DNA from: Zizania palustris
Lineage: Eukaryota > Streptophyta > Magnoliopsida > Poales > Poaceae
NCBI GenBank assembly: GCA_019279435.1
Contig: JAAALK010000286.1
Span: 17,441,931 to 17,505,930 of the forward strand
Length of the DNA: 64,000 nucleotides
Reading direction: 5' to 3'
Both the position numbers and the translations under genes were made by a program. The notes beneath the pieces are model-generated. The model made no database searches. It was not told the DNA's origin and worked only from the letters and a program-made list of their open reading frames with translations. This document shows, piece after piece, positions 45,172 to 54,212 of the stretch. How positions within the stretch are numbered: the first letter of the stretch is position 1; each line of letters opens with the position of its first letter.

Positions 45172-46983
45172 TTATGGCACCGAAGGTGTACTGAGTTCTT
45201 CATAAAAAGCTTCTTCGGGTATGTCCATAGCTCTGGCTGCAGCTTTTGCTAAGGTGTCGGCTTGCACATTTTCTGCTCTAGGTATACTCCGAATGGAAAT
45301 CCCTTTAAATGCTGCTTCAATCTTACGGATTTCTTCCAAGTATTTTGCAAGCTGTGGATGCCGAACTTGAAAGCTCTTGTCTACGTGCCCTGCTACAATC
45401 TGAGAATCTGTCTTAATAACAACTCTTGTAGCCCCTAGAGCGCGTGCTTTTCGAAGTCCCAATAAAATTCCCTCATACTCCGCTGTATTATTGATAGACT
45501 TAAAGTTGAGTCTTGCGGAGTACATTGCCTTTTGCCCTGAAGGCGAAATTATCACGGCTCCGACACCTGCTCCAGATGCTTGGAAAGCTCCATCAGAGTA
45601 AACAGTCCAAATCCCTTCACTTGCCTTTTCCGGAGCCCATGCTGCAGGGGGAGTCCATTCTGCCACGAAGTCCACCAACACTTGTGACTTAATTGCTGTT
45701 CTTGCCACAAAGGATATGACGAAGGGTGCTAACTCAACGGCCCACTTCCCAATTCTTCCTGTAGAATCCTTAATTCGGAGCATATCTCCCAAAGGATATG
45801 AAGTTGGTACAATTACATTATGTGCCAAGAAATAATGCCTTAGCTTCCTCGAAGCCATTATCAGAGCATAAGTGAATTTCTCAAGCTCGGAATATCTTGT
45901 TTTTGATCCAGACAATGCTTCAGACACAAAATAAACTAGATTCTGTACCAACTTCCCATTGAAATCAACCTCTTTGACAAGGACTGCACTGACAGCAGAG
46001 CCAGTAGCTGCAAGGTAGAGGAGTAGGGTTTCGTCCGCAATAGGCACCGTGAGTGTAGCAAGGTTACTGAGATAATTCTTAATATCTTCGAAGCTCTTTT
46101 GACACTCCGGTGTCCATGCAAAATATTTGAACCCTTTCAATGCTTTAAAGATGGGCAAACTTCTCTCCGCAGACCTTGCCAAAAACCTGCTAAGTGCTGC
46201 AAGACGACCAGTCATCTTTTGCACTTGCTTTAAATTCTCTGGGGGAGCCATCCTTTGCAACGCAGTTATCTGAGTGGGGCTAGCTTCGATCCCTCTGCTT
46301 GAAACTAGATACCCTAACAATTTTCCAGCCTGCGCCCCGAAGATACATTTTTCGGGGTTAAGATAGATCCCACATGCCCGAAGGCTATTGAATGTTTCTG
46401 CTAAGTCTAGGCTATGTTGGTGGTTTAAAGCACTCTTTATTACAATATCATCCATATAGGCCTCTACATTGCGACCTAATTGATGACCTAGAGCCTTAGC
46501 AATTAACCTCGAAAAAGTAGCCCCGGCATTTATTAAGCCAAAGGGCATTCTTACATAACAGAAGACTCCTGAAGGAGTTACGAAGCTTGTCTTGATTTCC
46601 TCTTCGCGCTTTAGCCAGATTTGATGATAGCCGGAGTACGCGTCGAGGAAGCTTAATAACTCCGAACCGGCAGTAGAGTCGACCAATTGATCAATTCGGG
46701 GCATGGGGTAGGGGTCGCGGGGGCATGCTTTATTCAGAGATGTAAAATCAATACACATGCGCCACTTCTCGGAAGATTTCTTCCTAACGAAGACTGGGTT
46801 GGCTAACCACTCCGTATGAGCCACTTCTCTGATAATCCCAGCCTTCAGCAGCTTTTCCACTTCATTTTTGGCAAGGATAGCTCTCTCTGTAGACAACTTC
46901 CGGAGTCCTTGCCGAACAGGCCGAGCCTTTGGATTCACAAGTAAACTGTGTTGAATAATATCCCGACTGACTCTGGTGATGTC
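45172..46983 (-). pseudogene. pol: Reverse transcriptase and RNase H of element E
   Basis: This is a single open frame of 588 codons (46938-45172) downstream of one TAA at 46984-46986. Motifs in order: GIIREVAHTEWLANPV, WRMCIDFTSLNKACPRDPYP, FLDAYSGYHQIW (Asp), MPFGLINAGATF, AYMDDIVIKS (active site), FGAQAGKLLGYLVSSRGIEA, then FAWTPECQKSFEDIK and the RNase H part with YLAATGSAVSAVLV, VYSDGAFQASGAG (Asp), NNTAEYEGILLGL (Glu), VIKTDSQIV (Asp) and NVQADTLAKAA (Asp). The dual RNase H arrangement, with a connection plus a second domain, is typical of Tat elements. The frame is well preserved. Confidence 0.92.
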
Positions 46984-48411
46984 TTAATCAGACCAAGCAA
47001 AGACATCTAAATTCTCCTCAACTACTTTCTCTAATGAAGTAGCGACTTCTGGATGCAAGTCTTTGCCAAATTGAAATGAATATTCCTTGCCATCAATGAC
47101 AATAACCTTCGTTGCAATCTCTCCTTCGGGGCTTGGCCTTGGGAAGGATTTCTTCGAAGATTCATTGGGAGCAGAGAAATCCTCCGGGTTATCTTGCACG
47201 CTGTTCACCTGTCTCGGATTAAGAGGAGGGCCATGACCATACTCTGCTCTTCGTGTGGTGGCCTGATCTCCGAAAACAGTGAGCACTCCCGCCTGTGTGG
47301 GCATCTTCATACATAGGTAATTATGATGCGCCACAGCTCCGAATTGATTGAGCATGCCCCTTCCGAAGATGACATTGTATGCATATGGAGCATCCACAAC
47401 ATCGAAAATCACTTCTTCCGTCCTGGCCAGTAGCCCCTCTCCAAAAGTAACTTCCAGGCCAATTTGACCGAGGGCATCGAGAGGGGGTCCTGCGAATCCT
47501 TGTAAAGGATGAGCTGCTGGGAGAAGATGCTTCCTGGAGATGTAGAGTTGATCAAAAGCTTGAACAAAGATAATATCTGCCGAACTCCCTCCGTCTATTA
47601 GCACTCTCCGGACCTCAGTCCTTGCTACGTCGGTAGTGATGACGAGTGGGTCTGCATGTGGAAACTTTATACCAGCTGCATCATCTGCAGAAAAAGAAAT
47701 CGGTACATGGGACCATTCGGGCATAGCAACTACAGACGAAGAAGTTCCAATATGGCCCACTTCTCTAACATATTCTCTTCTCTGCCTCTTCGACATACTT
47801 TCGAGGGTCCCTCCTCCGGAGATGGGGAGGACTACTCTTTTCCCTCGATCTTGTCCCTCTTCTTGCTTCGGAGGTGGCATAACATTGACCACCGGAGGCC
47901 GTCTTGCAGGGTTGAAGTTCTCTATTCGTGCCATAGCCTGGACAGGCTCCGGACGTACTTCATTCGGAACTCGGTCAGTAATGACTCGACCCGAAGTTCT
48001 TTCCAAATACTCTCCTCTTAAAGCAAGTATAGATTTGCACGCATCAGTTGCCTGACTCCTATTTTCACCATGGACATAGCAGAAAAAGGCCTGGGCTTTG
48101 CCAGCCGGTTTCCCTAGCGGCCTCCAGCCGCTGGTCTTGTTTCCTGAAGGCTGCGAAGCCCTTGGGGCAAATTTCTGCGGGGGTGCAATGTTCAAAACTT
48201 CTGAACGAGGATGCTTTTGCCCCCGACGCCTGTCTTGCTGAGCTTCGAAGCTAGGCCCTTGTGGATGTGTTGTAGTCTTCACTTCCAACTTAACTTCTTG
48301 CAGTATTGATGGAGTTGCAGCAGTTCTCTGAAGCCACCCCTCTTCTGACCTTGCATATTCTTCGAAATAAGACATCAACTGAGCAACAAAAGATATCTTT
48401 TTCATGTGAAG
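46984..48411 (-). pseudogene. gag-pol: gag C-terminus and protease of element E, cut by F
   Basis: It continues from the F LTR junction at 48411 with KKISFVAQLMSYFEEYARSE, then a basic Gln-rich region, the knuckle-like FFCYVHGENRSQATDAC, the GKRVVLPISGGGTLESM block, RREYVREVGHIGTSSS and the protease core VRRVLIDGGSSADIIF (Asp in DGGS). VVDAPYAYNVIFGRGMLNQF follows. It ends at a TAA in place of the codon after VFAWSD. The gag N-terminus, including the capsid domain, is missing because F inserted here. Confidence 0.88.
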
Positions 48412-49152
48412 TGTTGGAACAATTGCGTTAGTTCCAGCAGGTTTTCTTAGAAGAGTGAGAATAGAGTATTCAATGCCTTCCTGAGCCCCCTCCATACAAC
48501 TGTAGTTGGGGGGTATTTATAGGGCGCCCCGTCCAGAGGGCCAAACGCCTCTGGACCGCCAACGGCTACCAGGCGACCACCGGTCGGTAATACAGACAAA
48601 ACGGACGATACGCAGTACAGACAGACAGGCGACACGTAGTACAGACAAGAAGATCCGGTTCAGACATCGCAGCAACCGTGTCGGACGCGGCCTGCGCCGC
48701 CCGACATGGGTCAGAGGATCGCGATTCTGTTCCCTTGTACGTCAGCCTCGTCCTTTTCCCGCCAATGCTTTCTTCGGGTTCGCTACTGCGGCCGAGGGAG
48801 AGGCCCTCGGCAATTTCTTCCCGGGAGGCAGCCTCCGGTAACCTTCTTCCGGAAGACGGCCTCCGGCAATCTTCCTCCGAAGGGTGGCCCCTGGCAGCCT
48901 TCTTCTGGAGGGCGGCCTCCGGCGGCCTCGTTTCGGGGGGTGGCCTCCGGCAGCCTTCTTCCGGAGGGCGACCTCCGGCAGCCTCCTCTCGGAGGGCGGC
49001 CTCCAGCAGCCTTCTTCCGGAGGGCGACCTCCGGCAGCCTCCTCTCGGAGGGCGGCCTCCGGCAGCACCTTCGAGGGGGGGGACCTCCGATGTTCTCGGC
49101 TTCAAATCCCCAGACAGTGGGCCCCCTGGCCATCGGGATCATTCCCCCAACA
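48412..49152 (-). repeat. 3' LTR of element F (741 bp)
   Basis: Plus-read ends are TGTTGGAACAATTG and TTCCCCCAACA. The TATA box on the minus strand is at 48511-48522 (CTATAAATACCC). The U3 part, between TATA and 49152, carries a 28-bp GC-rich minisatellite that accounts for the extra length relative to D and E. Open frames that run through it on both strands result from the repetition. Confidence 0.85.
48802..49081. repeat. 28-bp minisatellite in the U3 of element F, ten units
   Basis: GGCCTCCGGCAGCCTTCTTC-like units start every 28 bp exactly at 48802, 48830, 48858, 48886, 48914, 48942, 48970, 48998, 49026 and 49054. Units alternate between GGCCTCCGG and GACCTCCGG types in the right half, suggesting a 56-bp higher-order unit. 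Each unit is partly palindromic (CCTCCGG and CCGGAGG). Confidence 0.92.
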
Positions 49153-49618
49153 GTAGCCCCTCGCTTCTTTCCTCTCGGGAGCCCTGCGTTGAGAGAGGGT
49201 GGAAGCGCACGTGATAATCCCGATAACCTTCATGAGAATGAAACTTACATTGAGGTGCCGGGCTTGGCCAAAGTGCGACTCCCTTCGACGAACGCGGAGG
49301 AACTCCGGGACGGGCAAGTGCAGCCGGACCGGAGGTGGGGGTCCACTTGGGATCCTCGCCTAGAGGTGCCGAATCCGCTGCGGTGCGGAGGGGCGCCGGG
49401 GCGAAGGGGCGAGAGACCGGAGGCTCCGGTTCCGAGGGGCCGGACGGGCGCCGCCGGGAGTAATTAATGCACGTGCGGATGGCATCGAGGAGGCGGGCCG
49501 CCGGGAGGCCGCCACCGTGCCCCGAGGCACCAACCGGCTTTAAATGCGGCGTCACGCAATCCGCCGCGTTCACACGCTAACCAGATCGGGGAGGGGAACC
49601 GTCGGTCTTGCGACAGAA
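49153..49618 (+). other. Leader before the antisense gene of F
   Basis: It begins GTAGCCCCTCG, as in D and E, and is otherwise GC-rich with no coding evidence. It ends at the TATA-like box. Confidence 0.45.
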
Positions 49619-49623
49619 TATAA
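49619..49623 (+). promoter_or_regulatory. TATA-like box upstream of the antisense gene of F
   Basis: AGAATATAACCCCC on the plus strand, about 110 bp before the ATG at 49733. It is weaker than the D and E boxes but in the same place. Confidence 0.45.
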
Positions 49624-49732
49624 CCCCCTCACGGTTCCCTCTTCAATCGCCCATACGCGGTAACCTTAGCCACTTGAGCCGCCATTCGACCCGCTCCCAA
49701 AGCTCTGCGTTCCCTTTCTCTGTCCTTCAAGC

Positions 49733-52700
49733 ATGGCAAGGAACGTCGTCCCCGCAATGGCAATGGATCCGCGCTTTTTGCAACGGCAGATGGCGGCGGC
49801 AGCGGCGACGACGGCGACCGACACGTCGGAGGTGCGCGGCGCGCGCGATCTCCGCCCCGCTTCCGAGCGGTTCCGAGATCAAACCATGGAGCTCGGGCCA
49901 TCCGCGTGCACTGACGCATCAATCGAGCAGGTGACCAGGAGTCGCCTCAACCCAAAGACGCCGGCGAGAAGGCCGGGCCGGGAGACGACCCCGCAACTGC
50001 GGGAAGGAGAGGTCATCGTTTTCGAAGCATTCTTCTACGCGGGCCTGGGGTTCCCCGCCTCGGAGCTTCTCGTCGGGGTGCTGGACGCGTTCCACTTGGA
50101 GCTCCCGCAGCTATCTCCCAACGCCGTGGCCCGCCTCACCATCTTCGAGTGGGCCATGCGCGCCGAAGGCTGCGAGGGGAGGGCGGAGGTCTTCGCAGAG
50201 ATGCACGAAGCCCTCTGTCAACCGAAGAAGAAGGGAGGCCGGGTACTGGCCTTCGGGAGCATTAACTTCCAGCTCCGGAGAAGGTACGCGGACTCCTTCC
50301 CGGCGAATGCCACCAATGAAAGGTGGTACTCAAAGTGGGTGAACCGGTGGTTCTACGTCCGCGTAGGGCTCGCCTCAGGCCTGGCCGAGGTCCCGCACCA
50401 CATCTGGTTCCGGAGGGAGGCGCGCATCGAGGCCAACGCCGGGACGGTTTCCGCGAGGGTGCAACTTCTCCAAATCGTCGCCCGCCGAATGAGTATGCGG
50501 GACTTGGCGGAGGAATTCGTGGCCCTTGAGATCTCTCCGCTGAAGGTGGAGTGGCCTGCCTCGCTCCGGAGCAGTCGAGACGAGTCAATACCTCCGGAAC
50601 TCTCCCGTCGGCTCGGTAAGTGCCAACTCTCTATTGCTCCAGTCCTTGCCTTTCACGCCCGGAGGTTACCCCGGCCCTGACGGAGAAATGCAGGATCGCT
50701 CGTCGCCCGAACGCCCGAGGAAGTTACCCGTCTGGCGGAGAGGATTCTCGGGGTTCCAACCGCAGCCGAACGGACCCGCCGGCTGGAGCTGGTGGGCTCG
50801 TGGGAACGCTTCAACAGGGTGTGGGGGGCGCTCGAGCTCTCGCCCCCGCCTCTTCCGGAAGGCGAAGTCCTTCGGGACGTCTCAAAGAGGAAGGCGAGCG
50901 ACGCCGACGGCGGCCTTTCACCGGGCCGCTCGAAGAAGTAGAGAGTAGTGAGGGGGCCGAAGCAGATGTCCCCGGGACCTTCTTCGGCCTCCCACTCCGA
51001 AGGCGGGGCCTCCAGCGAAGGGGCCCAATCAGAGTCAGGAGACCCTCCGACGATTCCGGTTCTGGTTCGGTCGGTCCGGCCGGATGCCGGAAGGAATGAA
51101 GACGCTCTCCCTCACGCGATCCTAGCGGAGCCCGCGCCAGAGGTTGGGCAAAGGGCGCGTGCCGTCGAGGCAACGCCTCGCCCCGAAGCCGCTTCGCCGC
51201 CCGTGGTTGCTCTGGCAGGGGGCTCCGTAGGCTCTTTCGAGAGCCGGGCCACTGACAGCTTGGATCGCGGGGGCTTGGAGGACCCGCTTGGCGCCATCGA
51301 GAAGAGCGCTGACAAGGAGGCCGAGCTGGCGGCTACGGTGGTGAGCTCTCCGCCGAACTCCATTGACAACCTCTTCTACCGGCCAAGCCCGTCGGCCCAC
51401 CTTCAGCCTCGGGAGTACCCCGGCGACGCAGCGGATGCAGGTTTGGTAGCCTAGCCACGCTTCTTCAAGTGCCAGAGGCCTTCCCCACCTTGACTCTTAT
51501 TTGTTCGCGCAGACACGCCGGCCGGAGGCGCAGAGCACGTCGCCCCGTATCCTGCGGATGCTCCGGACGCGAGGTACGGAGCCCCTGTCACCGCGAGGAG
51601 GACCTCGGGCTCGCGAGACGAGGCGGACTCCAGGAGCATCGAAAGGGTCCCTCAGGAATCTGCCGGAGACGCCGAGGTCCGGCCTCGGCCTCCTACCGAT
51701 CGCCGAGCCGCGCGAGGCTCCGTGCCGCTCCTGCGCCCCTTCTTAGCGGACGGCGAGGACTTCGCGCTTAAGGTGGCCCCTGTCCACGATTGCTACCTGC
51801 GGTTGCGGGAGACTCCGGTGATAGGCGAGTTGGGGCTGTCGGATGGCCTGGACCTCGGGAGGGCCATCGAGACGGCGGCGGGCCAGGTATCCCCTCGAAC
51901 ACACCCTTCGCTGTCTCGCAGCCCTTCTGACCACCTTTCTGCACACAGGTGATGGCACTGGCGCAGGGGCAGTTGTCCGCCTTGCTAGCCGAACGCCAAC
52001 AACACAAGGCGTATGCCGCGGAGCTCGCGACCCGGGTGGCTAACGCGGAGAGGCTAGTCCGCGAGCGGTCATCGGAGGCTGAGGCCCTTCGACTCAAGGC
52101 TTCGCGAATCGAGGCGTTGGAGGCCCAAGCGGCGGAGGCGGGCTCCCTCAGGGCCCGCGTCGCGGAGTTGGAGGGGCTCCGGGCCCGAGCCGCCCGAGCC
52201 GACGAGTTAGAAGCGGAGGTCCATGCCCTCCGAACCCGGGCCGCCGAAGCGGAGATACTCCGTTCCCGGGCCGCGGAGGCAGAGCGGCTCGAAGGGGAGG
52301 TGTCCAGGCTCCAAGCCCAGGCCTCGAAGGCGGCAGCCAAAGTCGAAGCCCTCGAGGCCCGGGTGACCCAACTGGAGGGAGTCGAAGTGAACCTCAACGC
52401 CCGGAACGGGGAGATCACCGAGGAGCTCGCCGAGGCCGGGAAGACAGCCGCCGACGCCGCGGAGTCCATGCGGAAGATGCTGGCGCGCTACGGCACCGGT
52501 TGCGGCACGTTCGATATCGCCCGGGAGTCCCTAGTCCGCCGGGTGAAGTTCATCCGGTCCGCCATTCGGCAGGTGCATCTCGCCATGGCGCAGTATGGCG
52601 AGGTATCCGCCCGGGTGGCCGCGTACGGGATTCTCCGGCACCTCGAGGCGTCTGGGCTCCCGCTCCCCTCGTCTTCAAGTCAGCACCCGGTTACCTTCGA

Positions 52701-53416
52701 GGGGGACCACCTCCGGACGCCGAGCACTGCGGTGACTCAAAGTTGGAGGGCGCTCCGGGCAGCTTGGCAGACCGAGGGGCCTGCGGCGATCCAGGCCTGG
52801 CTGGAGGAGGCGCTCCGTGCACGCGGTCCCGTGGCTCCTTCGAAGCCTTTGCCTTCGGCCCGCTTGCCGGATCCGCAGGTGTAGCTTTAGAGTCCTGTCT
52901 TCGTCTTGCCCTGTAATAGCTTAGGGGATTTGGTCATGTTTAATAAAGAGTATTCTTCCGGGGCTTACTCAGGGTGTTCGCGTTTGCGACCACGACGTCG
53001 AGGTGCTCGATTCCGATGACGCTCTCTGACACCAATGGGCTATCCTCGAAGCTGTGCGAGCGAACCGACCTGCGCACTTCGTTCTTCCCCGTGGCAGTGA
53101 CGGACGCGTAGATCCCGACATCCTCCAAGGGGTTCTGAACCATGTGAAGGAAGAAGAGAAGGGATCCCACCCGCCGTCTTCGTCCCCCGAACCGGTTGAC
53201 TGGTCCGACACGGAGGCTGGCCTGGGCGGAGAGGAGGGCGGTCTACGTAGCTGGGCTCAGCTTCAAGCGGATCAAAAGGCTTTTCGCGCCCAGAAGAAGG
53301 AAGAGGAACGCAGGAAGAGGAAGGAAAGGTCCGGGCGGAGCGTGCCCACGACTTCGGGCCCTTCGAGCCGCAGGGGCCCGCGATTTTTGCTTGGCTTGGA
53401 CAATAACTTTTCTTAA
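49733..53416 (+). CDS. Antisense gene of element F, five exons, 'putative gypsy type transposon' family
   Basis: Exons are 49733-50615, 50694-51440, 51513-51886, 51949-52878 and 52973-53416. Every intron is GT...AG and phases are 1,1,0,0, as in D. About 1126 codons, with two in-frame stops (50939-50941 in exon 2, 53027-53029 in exon 5). Exon 1: VIVFEAFFYAGLGFPASELL, RLTIFEWAMRAEGCEGRAE, FGSINFQLRRRY, RWFYVRVG, RRMSMRDLAEEF. Exon 2: RILGVPTAAERTRRLELVG, WERFNRVW. Exon 4: an almost pure Ala/Glu/Leu/Arg coiled coil of about 180 residues, then QYGEVSARVAAYGILRHLEA. Exon 5 ends FLLGLDNNFS, identical to D in the last eight residues. The conserved ends, splice sites and phases argue for a real spliced gene. 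Its function is unknown, and a coiled coil suggests protein-protein contact. Confidence 0.75.
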
Positions 53417-53572
53417 TTTTCTTCTCTGACTTGTAATGAACATTGTACGCTTTATGTGCTCGCTGCAATCTGCGCTTTGCTCCTTCTCCTCCGTCCCCCC
53501 CCTCTTAGCGGGCAGCTGGTGTACCAGCTGGGCGCTGAAGCAGTTCGGGAGAGAGATTGCGGAGAATGCACG

Positions 53573-54112
53573 CCACGTCAAGCCGGAGCTTGTAGCCTGA
53601 AAGCGAAGGTGCTTCGAGTCATAGCTCGGAGCCTAAGAGTTAGGGTGCGTCGAGCCGGAGCTCGGGACCCGAAAGTGAGGGCGCGTCGAGTCAAAGCTCG
53701 GAACCCGAGAGTTAGGGTGCGTCGAGCCGGAGCTCGGAACCCGAGGGCTAAGGTGCGTCGAGCCGGAACTCGGAACCTAAATGCGGGGGCGCGTCGAGTC
53801 ATAGCTCGGAACCCGAGAGTTAGGGTGCGTCGAGCCGGAGCTCGGAACCCGAAGGCTAAGGTGCGTCGAGCCGGAGCTCGGAACCCGAAAGTGAGGGTGC
53901 GTCGAGTCGTTGCTCGGAACCCGAGAGTTAGGGTGCGTCGAGCCGGAGCTCGGAACCCGAAGGCTAAGGTGCGTCGAGCCTGAGCTCGGAACCCAAAAGT
54001 GAGGGCGCGTCGAGTCGTTGCTCGGAACCCGAGAGTTAGGGTGCGTCGAGCCGGAGCTCGGAACCCGAAAGTGAGGGCGCGTCGAGTCATAGCTCGGAGC
54101 CTAAACGCGAGA
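53573..54112. repeat. 36-bp minisatellite in element F, about 14-15 units
   Basis: GTGCGTCGAGCCGGAGCTCG-type units repeat every 36 bp from 53609 to 54077, with a degenerate unit at 53573. Two variants alternate: CCGGAGCTCGGAACCCGAGAG and TCATAGCTCGGAACC-like. The period is a multiple of three, so long Arg/Ala-rich open frames appear on both strands (53456-53983 plus, 53578-54090 minus); these are not genes. The array lies between the antisense gene and pol. Confidence 0.93.
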
Positions 54113-54212
54113 CACCTGTAGTCGCTGCGCTGTCTTCTTGGGCGAGACGTTTGGCTGAATATTTTATTATAAAAAACGAGCGACAGCGGCTAGTAAAGTA
54201 CATTGACGGAGT

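Larger units (their letters stand above)
38646..48411 (-). mobile_element. Element E: Tat-type Gypsy retrotransposon, 5' part lost
   Basis: The order on the plus map is 3' LTR (38646-39140), antisense gene (39548 to about 43182), spacer with tandem repeats, and integrase, RNase H, RT, protease and part of gag on the minus strand to 48411. There element F's LTR cuts through gag, and E's 5' LTR and gag N-terminus do not reappear. The coding frame from gag to RNase H is single, with one nonsense codon, so E decayed later or less than its antisense gene, which has several frame changes. Confidence 0.88.

Noticed and set aside
48566..49467. Long open frames in both directions over the F LTR
   Set aside because: They result from the 28-bp GC-rich repeat and high GC content; there is no conserved start or domain.
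53456..54090. Arg/Ala-rich proteins on both strands
   Set aside because: They are translations of the 36-bp minisatellite, whose period is divisible by three.
53573..54112. CRISPR-like array
   Set aside because: Units are contiguous and similar throughout, without unique spacers; the context is a plant retrotransposon.
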